64,000 bases of DNA from CALMEC01 sp031366605 (lineage in GTDB: Bacteria > Actinomycetota > Thermoleophilia > Miltoncostaeales > Miltoncostaeaceae): contig JANLOO010000037.1 of assembly GCA_031366605.1 (NCBI GenBank), forward strand, positions 51,972-115,971, read 5' to 3'. The translations under genes and the position numbers were made by a program. The first letter of the stretch is position 1; each line of letters starts with the position of its first letter. A model generated the notes under the pieces. That model saw nothing but the letters and a program-made list of their open reading frames with translations, did no database searches and had not been told where the DNA came from. Positions 57,584 to 64,000 of the stretch are shown here, piece by piece.

Positions 57584-58483
57584 GCCGACGATGCGGTTCT
57601 GGGACGGGTTCTGATCGAGGAGAGCCCGGAGATCGTCGCCGTCGTCGACGACCGCGGAATCGTCACCGCCTGCAGCCGGCGGGCCCGCGTCGAGGGCGTC
57701 GAACGCGGCCAGGCGGTACCGGAGCACCTGCTGCACGCCAAAGGGGTCGAGGTGCCGTTGACTGCCGCCGGCTCCTCGGATGTGCTCGTCTACTTCGGCG
57801 CCCCAGGTGAGTTGGCCGCCTACGAAGAGCTGCGTTCCGGGTTCACGGCGGCGGTGTCGCATGAACTCCGCACGCCCCTTGCGCGACTGATGGTCCACTT
57901 GGAGTCGGCCGAGTTCCCGGGAGCCAACCTGCCAGAGCTCATCGAGCTGGCGCGCGCCGAGGTCGGTCAGGTGACCGAGCTGATCGACGAAGTGCTGTTT
58001 CTGAGCCAGCTCGAGACGGGCCACGAGGTCGTCGCACTCGGGCGCGCTCCGACGTACCCCGTGCTCCAAGACGTTCTCGCGGCATGCGCGGATCGGGCCG
58101 CCCGGGCGGGTTTGGAATTGCGTGTCGACGGCGATCAGGCCATCGAACTGCCGCTCCGCCCGCGCCTGCAGCGCGTGATCGCCGAGAACCTGGTCGAGAA
58201 CGCCATCCGCTACGCCGGCGAGGGAGCCCACGTCGCGCTCTCGGTCACACGGAGCGGCTCTGAGTTGGTGTTGAGCTGCGCAGACGACGGGATCGGTGTC
58301 GGCGACGCCGACTTGCTGCGACTGTTCGAGCGGTTCTACCGTGCCGACCGGGCGCGATCTTCTCGTGGCACCGGACTTGGGTTGTCCATCGTCAAGCACA
58401 TCGTCGTTGCCGCCGGAGGGCGGGTCCACGCGACGGGGAGCGACGGCGGAGGTCTTGACGTGCGGTGCGTCTTTCCAAGCTGA
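57578..58483 (+). CDS. phoR: Phosphate sensor histidine kinase without membrane segment (PhoR)
   Basis: A 301-residue kinase. A short PAS-like part (about 10-80, IVAVVDDRGIVTACSRRARV) is followed by the HisKA domain with SHELRTPLARLMVHLE (about 94-109) and the HATPase domain with N box VIAENLVENAIRYAGE, G1 CADDGIGVG, F box ERFYRADRARS and G2 GTGLGLSIVKHIV. No membrane helix is visible, unlike most PhoR proteins, so it must get its signal in the cytoplasm, possibly via PhoU/PstB. The GTG start lies in a PHO box; AAGG is 10 nt upstream. Confidence 0.9.
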   Translation: MTADDAVLGRVLIEESPEIVAVVDDRGIVTACSRRARVEGVERGQAVPEHLLHAKGVEVPLTAAGSSDVLVYFGAPGELAAYEELRSGFTAAVSHELRTPLARLMVHLESAEFPGANLPELIELARAEVGQVTELIDEVLFLSQLETGHEVVALGRAPTYPVLQDVLAACADRAARAGLELRVDGDQAIELPLRPRLQRVIAENLVENAIRYAGEGAHVALSVTRSGSELVLSCADDGIGVGDADLLRLFERFYRADRARSSRGTGLGLSIVKHIVVAAGGRVHATGSDGGGLDVRCVFPS

Positions 58484-58511
58484 CCGAGGCTGTCCCGCGG
58501 CGTGCGTGCCT

Positions 58512-58540
58512 GTTCACCAGAGCGTCACCATTCCGTCACA
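58512..58540 (+). promoter_or_regulatory. Triple PHO box upstream of pstS
   Basis: GTTCACC (58512), CGTCACC (58523) and CGTCACA (58534) are direct repeats with 4-nt spacers (11-bp period), matching the actinobacterial PHO box. They lie 67-95 nt before the pstS start. No clear -10 was found between them and the gene. Confidence 0.8.
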
Positions 58541-58606
58541 ACTTCGCATCCCGATCGACCCATCGACCATGCGAGGCTGCCCTGGCAATCATCGAGAGGG
58601 GACGAT

Positions 58607-59698
58607 GTGAACCGTACGAAAGTGATCGCGGCCGGGGCCTGCCTCGCGCTCGCCGCCGGCGTTGTCGGATGTGGTGGAAGCTCAACTCCGAGCAATGGGG
58701 CGACGGGACCCCGGTCAAGCGGCACGATCAACGGTGCCGGCGCGACGTTTCCGCTCCCCGTCTACCAAGAATGGGCAGCGCGGATCAAGGATGCGTCAGG
58801 ATTGACCGTCAACTATCAGGGCATCGGCTCGGGTGGTGGCATTGCCCAGTTCACCGCCAAGACCGTCGATTTTGGCGCAACCGACTCCGCAATGAAGGAC
58901 GAAGAGGTCGCCGCCGCGCAGAAGGTCGGCGAGCCGGTCCACGTCCCAACGGTGTTCGGTGCCGTCACGGTCGCCTACAACGCCAAGGGCGTCGACAAGG
59001 GACTCAAGCTCGATGGCGCGACCGTCGCGGGAGTGTTCCTCGGCAAGATCACCAAGTGGAACGATCCGGCGATCGCCGCGCTCAACTCCGGCGTCACGCT
59101 GCCGTCCGAAGACGTCACGGTCTGTCACCGTTCCGACGAGTCCGGCACGACCAAGCTCTTCACCACATTCTTGAACGCATACTCGCCCGAGTGGAAGACA
59201 AAGGTCGGCAGCGACAAGGCCGTCCAGTGGCCGGTCGGAACCGGTGCCAAGGGCAACGACGGCGTCGCCGCGTGCGTCAAGCAGAACGAGGGTTCGTTCG
59301 GCTACGTCGAGGAGGCCTACGCCCTCGCCAATGACTTCACCACCGCGGATCTCAAGAACAATGCCGGCAACTTCATCGCCGCCTCGCTCGAGAGCACGTC
59401 GGCAGCCGGTGAGAGACTGACACTCCCGGACGATCTGCGCTTCAGCGCGATCGACGCTCCGGGTGCGCAGGCGTATCCGATTGCATCGGCCACGTTCCTG
59501 CTCGTCTACGCGGACATGTGCAAGGCGGGCCTGAGCGAGGCCAAGGCAACGGACGTCAAGCTCTGGCTCGACTACGCACTGGGCGACGGTCAGGCAGTGG
59601 CACCAGACCTGCAGTACGCGCCGTTGCCGGCCCCGATCCTCGCGGCCTCCAAGGCGAAGGTCGCGGGCCTGCAGTGCAACGGGGCCCCGCTGGCATAG
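58607..59698 (+). CDS. pstS: Phosphate ABC transporter substrate-binding lipoprotein PstS
   Basis: A 363-residue lipoprotein with the lipobox AGVVGCGGSS. The mature protein begins with the PstS signature INGAGATFPLPVYQEWAARI, then SGGGIAQFTAKTVDFGATDS with phosphate-contacting Ser/Asp residues, TVCHRSDESGTTKLFTTFLN, and SFGYVEEAYA. It delivers phosphate to PstCA. The GTG at 58607 follows GAGAGGGGAC and gives a proper signal peptide. It heads the operon pstS-pstC-pstA-pstB-phoU under PHO-box control. Confidence 0.96.
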   Translation: MNRTKVIAAGACLALAAGVVGCGGSSTPSNGATGPRSSGTINGAGATFPLPVYQEWAARIKDASGLTVNYQGIGSGGGIAQFTAKTVDFGATDSAMKDEEVAAAQKVGEPVHVPTVFGAVTVAYNAKGVDKGLKLDGATVAGVFLGKITKWNDPAIAALNSGVTLPSEDVTVCHRSDESGTTKLFTTFLNAYSPEWKTKVGSDKAVQWPVGTGAKGNDGVAACVKQNEGSFGYVEEAYALANDFTTADLKNNAGNFIAASLESTSAAGERLTLPDDLRFSAIDAPGAQAYPIASATFLLVYADMCKAGLSEAKATDVKLWLDYALGDGQAVAPDLQYAPLPAPILAASKAKVAGLQCNGAPLA

Positions 59699-59706
59699 CC
59701 AAGGCG

Positions 59707-60699
59707 ATGTCGGACGCATTGACCACTGATGACGGAGTGACCCGCGGGGCGTTCGGGCGGGTCGCTCCATCACGTCTTCCGGATCGCGCCCTGCGCTGGC
59801 TGTTGACAGGCGTCGCGGGTTTGGTCCTGGCGCTGATCGCGTTCTTCTTCGCGCGTCTCTACATCGAGGCGAACCCTGCGTTTGCCAAGTTCGGCCACCT
59901 CGGGTTTGTCTTCGGCGACCAGTGGAACGTGTCGGCGGGGCACTTCGGCGCGTGGACGCTGATCGTCGGGACGCTCATCACATCGGCCGTCGCGCTTGTG
60001 ATCGGAATCCCGATCGCCGTCGCCGGCGCCGTGTTTCTGACCGAGCTGTGTCCCCGGCGGTTACGTGGGCTCCTGGGCACGCTTGTGGAGCTGCTCGCCG
60101 CCGTGCCGTCTGTCGTCTATGGCCTGTGGGGTGTGTTCGTCCTGATCCCGAAGTTGCGGCCGGTGGAGCAGTGGGTGTCTGACACCTTTGCGTTCCTCCC
60201 GTTCATCGGAGGCAAGGTTGCCGGTCCCAACTATTTCATCGGCGGGCTCATCCTGGCGATCATGATCATCCCGATCGTGTCGTCGATCTCGCGTGAGGTG
60301 ATGGCCACCGTCCCCTCCGAGAACAAGGAGGCGGCGCTCGCGCTGGGGGCCACCCGCTGGGAGATGATTCGCATGGCAGTCCTCCCGTACTCTCGGGCGG
60401 GAATCGCGGGTGCGGCGATGCTGGGGTTGGGTCGCGCGATCGGCGAGACCATCGCCGTGACCCTGGTCATCGGCAACTCCCCGCAGCTCGGGCACGCGAT
60501 CTTCGATCAGGGATACACGTTGGCAGCCGTGGTGGCGAACGAGTTCGGGGAGGCGGCCTCCGACCCGATTCACCGGGCGGCGCTCATCGGCGCCGGCCTC
60601 GTCCTGTTCCTCCTGACGTTGCTCGTCAACCTCGCAGCGCGCTTCTACGTGGTGCGCGCCGAGCGCGGGCAGCGGCTCGGCAGGGGAGAGCGCGCATGA
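59707..60699 (+). CDS. pstC: Phosphate ABC transporter permease PstC
   Basis: A 330-residue permease with six membrane helices and the ABC-coupling segment EAALALGATRWEMIRMAVLPYSRAGI. Other landmarks are WTLIVGTLITSAVALVIGIP, ELLAAVPSVVYGLWGVFVL and GLGRAIGETIAVTLVIGN. The ATG at 59707 is 8 nt after pstS. It forms the channel with PstA. Confidence 0.96.
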   Translation: MSDALTTDDGVTRGAFGRVAPSRLPDRALRWLLTGVAGLVLALIAFFFARLYIEANPAFAKFGHLGFVFGDQWNVSAGHFGAWTLIVGTLITSAVALVIGIPIAVAGAVFLTELCPRRLRGLLGTLVELLAAVPSVVYGLWGVFVLIPKLRPVEQWVSDTFAFLPFIGGKVAGPNYFIGGLILAIMIIPIVSSISREVMATVPSENKEAALALGATRWEMIRMAVLPYSRAGIAGAAMLGLGRAIGETIAVTLVIGNSPQLGHAIFDQGYTLAAVVANEFGEAASDPIHRAALIGAGLVLFLLTLLVNLAARFYVVRAERGQRLGRGERA

Positions 60700-61559
60700 G
60701 CGAACTCGTGCCCATCAGCGCCCGCCGCCGCCGCACCGACGTGATGATGCGCGGCCTGTTCGCAACCGGCACGATGCTCGCGTTGGTGCCGCTCGGCTTC
60801 ATCCTCTACTACCTCGTGCGTCGTGGTCTCGGCGCCTGGAGCTGGCATTTCTTCACCAGCGACCCCACGGGGCGGTTCTTGGGAGACCCGGGAGGGATCA
60901 AGAGCGCGATCATCGGGACGATCCTGATCGTCGCCCTCGCGACCGTGATCGCAGTTCCGCTGGGAATCGCGGTCGCGCTCTACCTGGTCGAGTACGGCAA
61001 GCGCGGACGGCTCGCCAACATCGTCCGGTACTTCATCGACGTGATGACCGGTGTGCCCTCGATCGTGTTCGGTCTGTTCATCTACATCGTGCTGATCCTC
61101 TCGGGTGGCCTGGGCGGTTTCGCGGCGTGGAAGGGGTCCATCGCGCTTGCGCTGCTGATGCTTCCGGTCGTGACGCGTTCCAGCGAGGTGGTGCTGGACC
61201 TGGTCCCCAACGGCTTGCGGGAGGCGGGTCTCGCACTTGGCTCGCCGCGGTGGAGGCTGATCCTGCGGGTGGTCTTGCCGACGGCGCTCCCCGGGCTCAT
61301 CACCGGGTCGTTGCTGGCGATCGCACGCGCGGCGGGCGAGACGGCACCGTTACTGTTCACCGCGTTCGCCGTCAACGCCACGACGTTCAACATCGGCCGG
61401 CAGATGAACTCCCTGCCGATCCAGATCTTCAACGACGTCCGCCAGGCACAGGACCGGATCGTCGATCGGGCGTGGGGCGGAGCCCTGACCCTGGTCGTCA
61501 TGATCCTCCTCGCGACCCTCGTGGCGCGTCTGATCTCCCGTAGGAGCCACAAGGCATGA
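60696..61559 (+). CDS. pstA: Phosphate ABC transporter permease PstA
   Basis: A 287-residue permease with six helices: GIKSAIIGTILIVALATVIA, VMTGVPSIVFGLFIYIVLI, the coupling motif EAGLALGSPRWRLILRVVLP and ARAAGETAPLLFTAFAV. Its ATG overlaps the pstC stop and its TGA overlaps the pstB ATG, so permease and ATPase are made in step. Confidence 0.96.
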   Translation: MSELVPISARRRRTDVMMRGLFATGTMLALVPLGFILYYLVRRGLGAWSWHFFTSDPTGRFLGDPGGIKSAIIGTILIVALATVIAVPLGIAVALYLVEYGKRGRLANIVRYFIDVMTGVPSIVFGLFIYIVLILSGGLGGFAAWKGSIALALLMLPVVTRSSEVVLDLVPNGLREAGLALGSPRWRLILRVVLPTALPGLITGSLLAIARAAGETAPLLFTAFAVNATTFNIGRQMNSLPIQIFNDVRQAQDRIVDRAWGGALTLVVMILLATLVARLISRRSHKA

Positions 61560-62455
61560 ACACCCGTCCCGCCAAGCCCCAGGAGCCCGTCCACGTGATC
61601 ACACAGGAGTCGATCCCCGATTGGGGGGCCGTCAACCCGCGCAGGACGGCCGGACCGAGTGAGGACCCCACCGGGGACGCCGTCTCGAATGCGGTTGCGG
61701 ACGGTATGGGCGTCGAACTCCGCGACCTGCACGCGTACTACGGTCCGCAGCCCGCCGTGCGGGGGGTCAGCCTGACGTTCGCGCCCAACAGGGTGACGGC
61801 GATCATCGGCCCGTCCGGATGTGGCAAGTCGACGATGGTCCGGTGTATCAACCGCATGCACGAGGAGATTGCCGGTGCCTCCACGACCGGCCAGGTATTG
61901 CTCGATGGCCGTGACGTGTACGAACACGGGTTGGATGTCGTCTCCGTGCGCCGCGCCATCGGGATGGTCTTCCAGAAACCCAACCCGTTTCCCACGATGT
62001 CGATCTTCGACAACGTCGCGGCAGGGCTGCGTCTGACCGGGACCAAGGGCGTCGATCTGCAGGAGCGGGTCGAGCAGTCCCTCGTCGGCGCCGGTTTGTG
62101 GGACGAGGTCAAAGATCGCCTCGGATCGGCGGGCGCCGGCCTCTCCGGCGGCCAACAGCAGCGGCTGTGCATCGCCAGGACGATCGCCGTCGAACCCGAC
62201 GTCATCCTCATGGATGAGCCGTGTTCAGCGCTCGATCCGATTGCGACGCTCCGGATCGAGGAGCTGATCGACGTCCTCAAGGAGCGGTACACGATTGTGA
62301 TCGTGACGCACAACATGCAACAGGCCGGCCGCGTCGCGGACTCCACCGCATTCATGCTGTCCGGAGAACTCGTCGAGATGGGACCCACGTCCCAGATCTT
62401 CACCAAGCCGAACGACGATCGCACTGAACAGTATGTGAGCGGGCGGTTCGGCTGA
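61556..62455 (+). CDS. pstB: Phosphate ABC transporter ATP-binding protein PstB
   Basis: A 299-residue ATPase with Walker A IIGPSGCGKSTMVRCINRM, Q-loop VFQKPNPFPTMSIFDNV, signature LSGGQQQRLCIARTIA, Walker B ILMDEPCSALDPIATLRIEE, and H-loop VTHNMQQAGRVADSTAFM. The N-terminus carries about 50 extra residues (Pro-rich, VITQESIPDWGAVNPRRT) before the usual PstB start at VELRDLHAYYG. The extra part is not found in typical PstB and has no recognised motif. Confidence 0.97.
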   Translation: MNTRPAKPQEPVHVITQESIPDWGAVNPRRTAGPSEDPTGDAVSNAVADGMGVELRDLHAYYGPQPAVRGVSLTFAPNRVTAIIGPSGCGKSTMVRCINRMHEEIAGASTTGQVLLDGRDVYEHGLDVVSVRRAIGMVFQKPNPFPTMSIFDNVAAGLRLTGTKGVDLQERVEQSLVGAGLWDEVKDRLGSAGAGLSGGQQQRLCIARTIAVEPDVILMDEPCSALDPIATLRIEELIDVLKERYTIVIVTHNMQQAGRVADSTAFMLSGELVEMGPTSQIFTKPNDDRTEQYVSGRFG

Positions 62456-62499
62456 GCGAGCAGCCTGCCGCCGGGATGCGGGACCGTGAGGCCCCGATC

Positions 62500-63213
62500 G
62501 TGACACGCCCTCAGTTCCGCGAGGCGCTGCGGCGGATCGAAGGGGCCGCGCTCGAAGGTCTCGACATGGTGGTTGAGGCGCTGGGGCAGACGACGGTCGC
62601 GCTCGATGGCCAGGACGCGCGGCGTGCGTCGCTCGTCATCGGTGGGGATGATCGGATCGACGACCGGTACCTCGAGGTGCACGAGGCGATCCTCACCCTG
62701 ATCGCGCGGGAGGCTCCGGTCGCGACCGATCTGCGCACCGTGGCGGCGATCTTGCACACAATCCGCCATGTCGAGCGAATGGGTGATCAGTGCGTCAACA
62801 TCTGCAAGCTGATTCCGCTCTCGGGCAACGAGCCGCCCGTCCACGCGGCGATCCTCGGCCGCATCGACGAGATGTCCCATCGCCTCCGCATCCAGATTCT
62901 CGATGCCAAACGATGTTTCGCCGAACGGAACCTGGCGCTCGGTGACGTGGTCGCCCGGAGCGATGCCGAGATCAACCGCCTCAACCGTGAGATCTTCCAG
63001 ATCGCGCTGGAGGTCGGCAACGACTTCGACACGCGGGAGTGGGCGATGCACATGATGCTCGTGGCTCGCTGCCTCGAGCGGATCGGCGACAACGCCGTCG
63101 ACATCTGCGAACAAGTGGCGTTTGTGGTCACCGGCCAGTTCAGGGAGTTCTCCGATGCCTCCCACCCCACCTTCGCGCGACGTCCCGACGACGCTCCGCG
63201 AACCAAAGCCTGA
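62500..63213 (+). CDS. phoU: Phosphate signalling protein PhoU (first copy)
   Basis: A 237-residue helical protein with two three-helix repeats. The metal-binding type motifs are VATDLRTVAAILHTIRHVER in the first half and DTREWAMHMMLVARCLERIG then DNAVDICEQVAFVVTG in the second. PhoU connects the Pst transporter with the PhoR kinase and lowers signalling at high phosphate. The GTG at 62500 has GAGG 8 nt upstream; an ATG at 62476 would add eight residues. It is separated from pstB by 44 nt. Confidence 0.93.
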   Translation: MTRPQFREALRRIEGAALEGLDMVVEALGQTTVALDGQDARRASLVIGGDDRIDDRYLEVHEAILTLIAREAPVATDLRTVAAILHTIRHVERMGDQCVNICKLIPLSGNEPPVHAAILGRIDEMSHRLRIQILDAKRCFAERNLALGDVVARSDAEINRLNREIFQIALEVGNDFDTREWAMHMMLVARCLERIGDNAVDICEQVAFVVTGQFREFSDASHPTFARRPDDAPRTKA

Positions 63214-63331
63214 TGCGGGCGCCTGCCGATCGCGGGGGGACGTCCGGGCGTCAACGTGTTCAATCGGTGCATGAAAGTGCCATGATCGTGCACCTCTGCA
63301 AGGTCACCCCACAGCTATTGGAGCCCTCCGC

Positions 63332-64000
63332 GTGAGAACGACGTTCACCGAACAACTCGATCTCGTCGCCGCGAACCTCCAAGCGGAGGGCGACCTCGTG
63401 TTGCGTGGGCTGCGGGGGTGTCTCATCGCGTTGGAGCGGCAGGACGCGGAGCTTGCGAACGAGGTCATCGAGTTCGACGACCAGATCGACGACCAGTATC
63501 AGGGCATCGAGCAGGGGATCGAAACCCTGCTGGCCTTGCAGGCCCCTGTGGCAACCGACCTGCGTCGCATCATCGCCATGCTCCACGCAAACCTGCACTT
63601 GGAGCGCATCGGGGACTACTGCGTCACCATCGCCAAGATGGTCAAACTGACCCATGGGTTGGAAGGCGATCGGGCGATGCTCGCCGCGTTCGGCGAGATG
63701 GGAGTTCGGGCCGAGGAGATGATCCGCGTCGCCATGGCTTCGCTCGCGGCCTTGGACGCCGAACGCGCCGAATCACTCATGCAGATGGACGAGTTGATCG
63801 ACCGGGTCAACCGCCGCGCCGTCGAACACGTCCTGGACCTCGGTCCCGACCACGATACCCGTGAGTGGGGTCTGCGCATGTTGATCATCTCGCGCTGTCT
63901 GGAGCGCATTGGAGACCACGCCGTCGATATCGGTGAGCAGGTGGTGTACGTCGTCACCGGTGAGCACTGCGAGTTCACCGACGCCTCGCACCACGGCTAA
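63332..64000 (+). CDS. phoU: Phosphate signalling protein PhoU (second copy)
   Basis: A 222-residue PhoU paralogue with VATDLRRIIAMLHANLHLER and IGDYCVTIAKM in repeat one and DTREWGLRMLIISRCLERIG, DHAVDIGEQVVYVVTG in repeat two. It starts at a GTG with GGAG 8 nt upstream and ends at the last base of the window. The 118-nt gap before it has no clear PHO box. Two PhoU proteins in one locus suggest divided roles, for example one with the soluble PhoR and one with the transporter. Confidence 0.94.
   Translation: MRTTFTEQLDLVAANLQAEGDLVLRGLRGCLIALERQDAELANEVIEFDDQIDDQYQGIEQGIETLLALQAPVATDLRRIIAMLHANLHLERIGDYCVTIAKMVKLTHGLEGDRAMLAAFGEMGVRAEEMIRVAMASLAALDAERAESLMQMDELIDRVNRRAVEHVLDLGPDHDTREWGLRMLIISRCLERIGDHAVDIGEQVVYVVTGEHCEFTDASHHG

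Noticed and set aside
63257..63300. Possible PHO box before the second phoU
   Set aside because: GTTCAAT and GGTCACC occur there but not with a consistent 11-bp spacing.
1..64000. Insertion sequences, prophage or integrases
   Set aside because: No transposase, integrase or phage-type protein was found in any frame.

Overview
The window is GC-rich, densely coded DNA from one bacterial chromosome. It probably comes from an actinobacterium outside the classic Streptomyces/Mycobacterium group, and a Thermoleophilia-like lineage is my best inference. The evidence is the rpmH-rnpA-yidD-yidC-jag-rsmG-parA-parB block facing dnaA-dnaN-recF-dciA-gyrB-gyrA, an F420-type LLM oxidoreductase, a RskA-like anti-sigma factor, Ku, PHO boxes of the Streptomyces type, frequent GTG/TTG starts, and many TANNNT -10 boxes placed 6-9 nt before a start codon (leaderless mRNA style). 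CheA, CheB and an MCP indicate a motile or taxis-capable cell.

Layout. 1-5 kb: the end of a CheA-REC fusion, cheB, a lipoprotein and an LLM oxidoreductase. 5-30 kb: a long co-directional exopolysaccharide/envelope locus. It holds a secreted protein, a glycoside hydrolase, an Ig-like protein, two O-antigen-ligase-type proteins, four GT4-type glycosyltransferases, a phosphoglycosyl transferase, an ATP-grasp enzyme, a Wzz-like protein, two PQQ beta-propellers, a MurJ/Wzx-type flippase, a GT39-type and a GT2-type transferase and a UDP-glucuronate decarboxylase. A membrane GGDEF/HD-GYP c-di-GMP enzyme lies inside it on the opposite strand. 29.5-36 kb: an orphan ABC ATPase, a Tat-exported ferritin-like protein with its own TatA, an MCP, tatC-tatA, and an ECF sigma/anti-sigma pair. 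36-42 kb: chorismate mutase, bifunctional nuclease, tRNA-Ile, then the leftward parB-to-rpmH operon with two parS sites.

42-52.7 kb: the replication-origin region. Transcription diverges at about 42 kb, where there is a cluster of DnaA-box-like sites. A GHKL-ATPase/winged-helix gene is translationally coupled to dnaA, followed by dnaN, recF, dciA, gyrB and gyrA. 53-57 kb: a Gly-rich Tim44-like membrane protein, an unknown anchored protein, and Ku. 56.8-64 kb: a phosphate-starvation regulon with divergent phoP/phoR over a triple PHO box, pstS (second triple PHO box), pstC, pstA, pstB and two phoU genes.

The least explained features are a structured repeat of about 76 bp found at two distant loci with compensatory changes in its inner hairpin, the GHKL-wHTH gene fused by overlap to dnaA, and several genes whose best start is a non-canonical codon (CTG, ATC) or is missing (recF).
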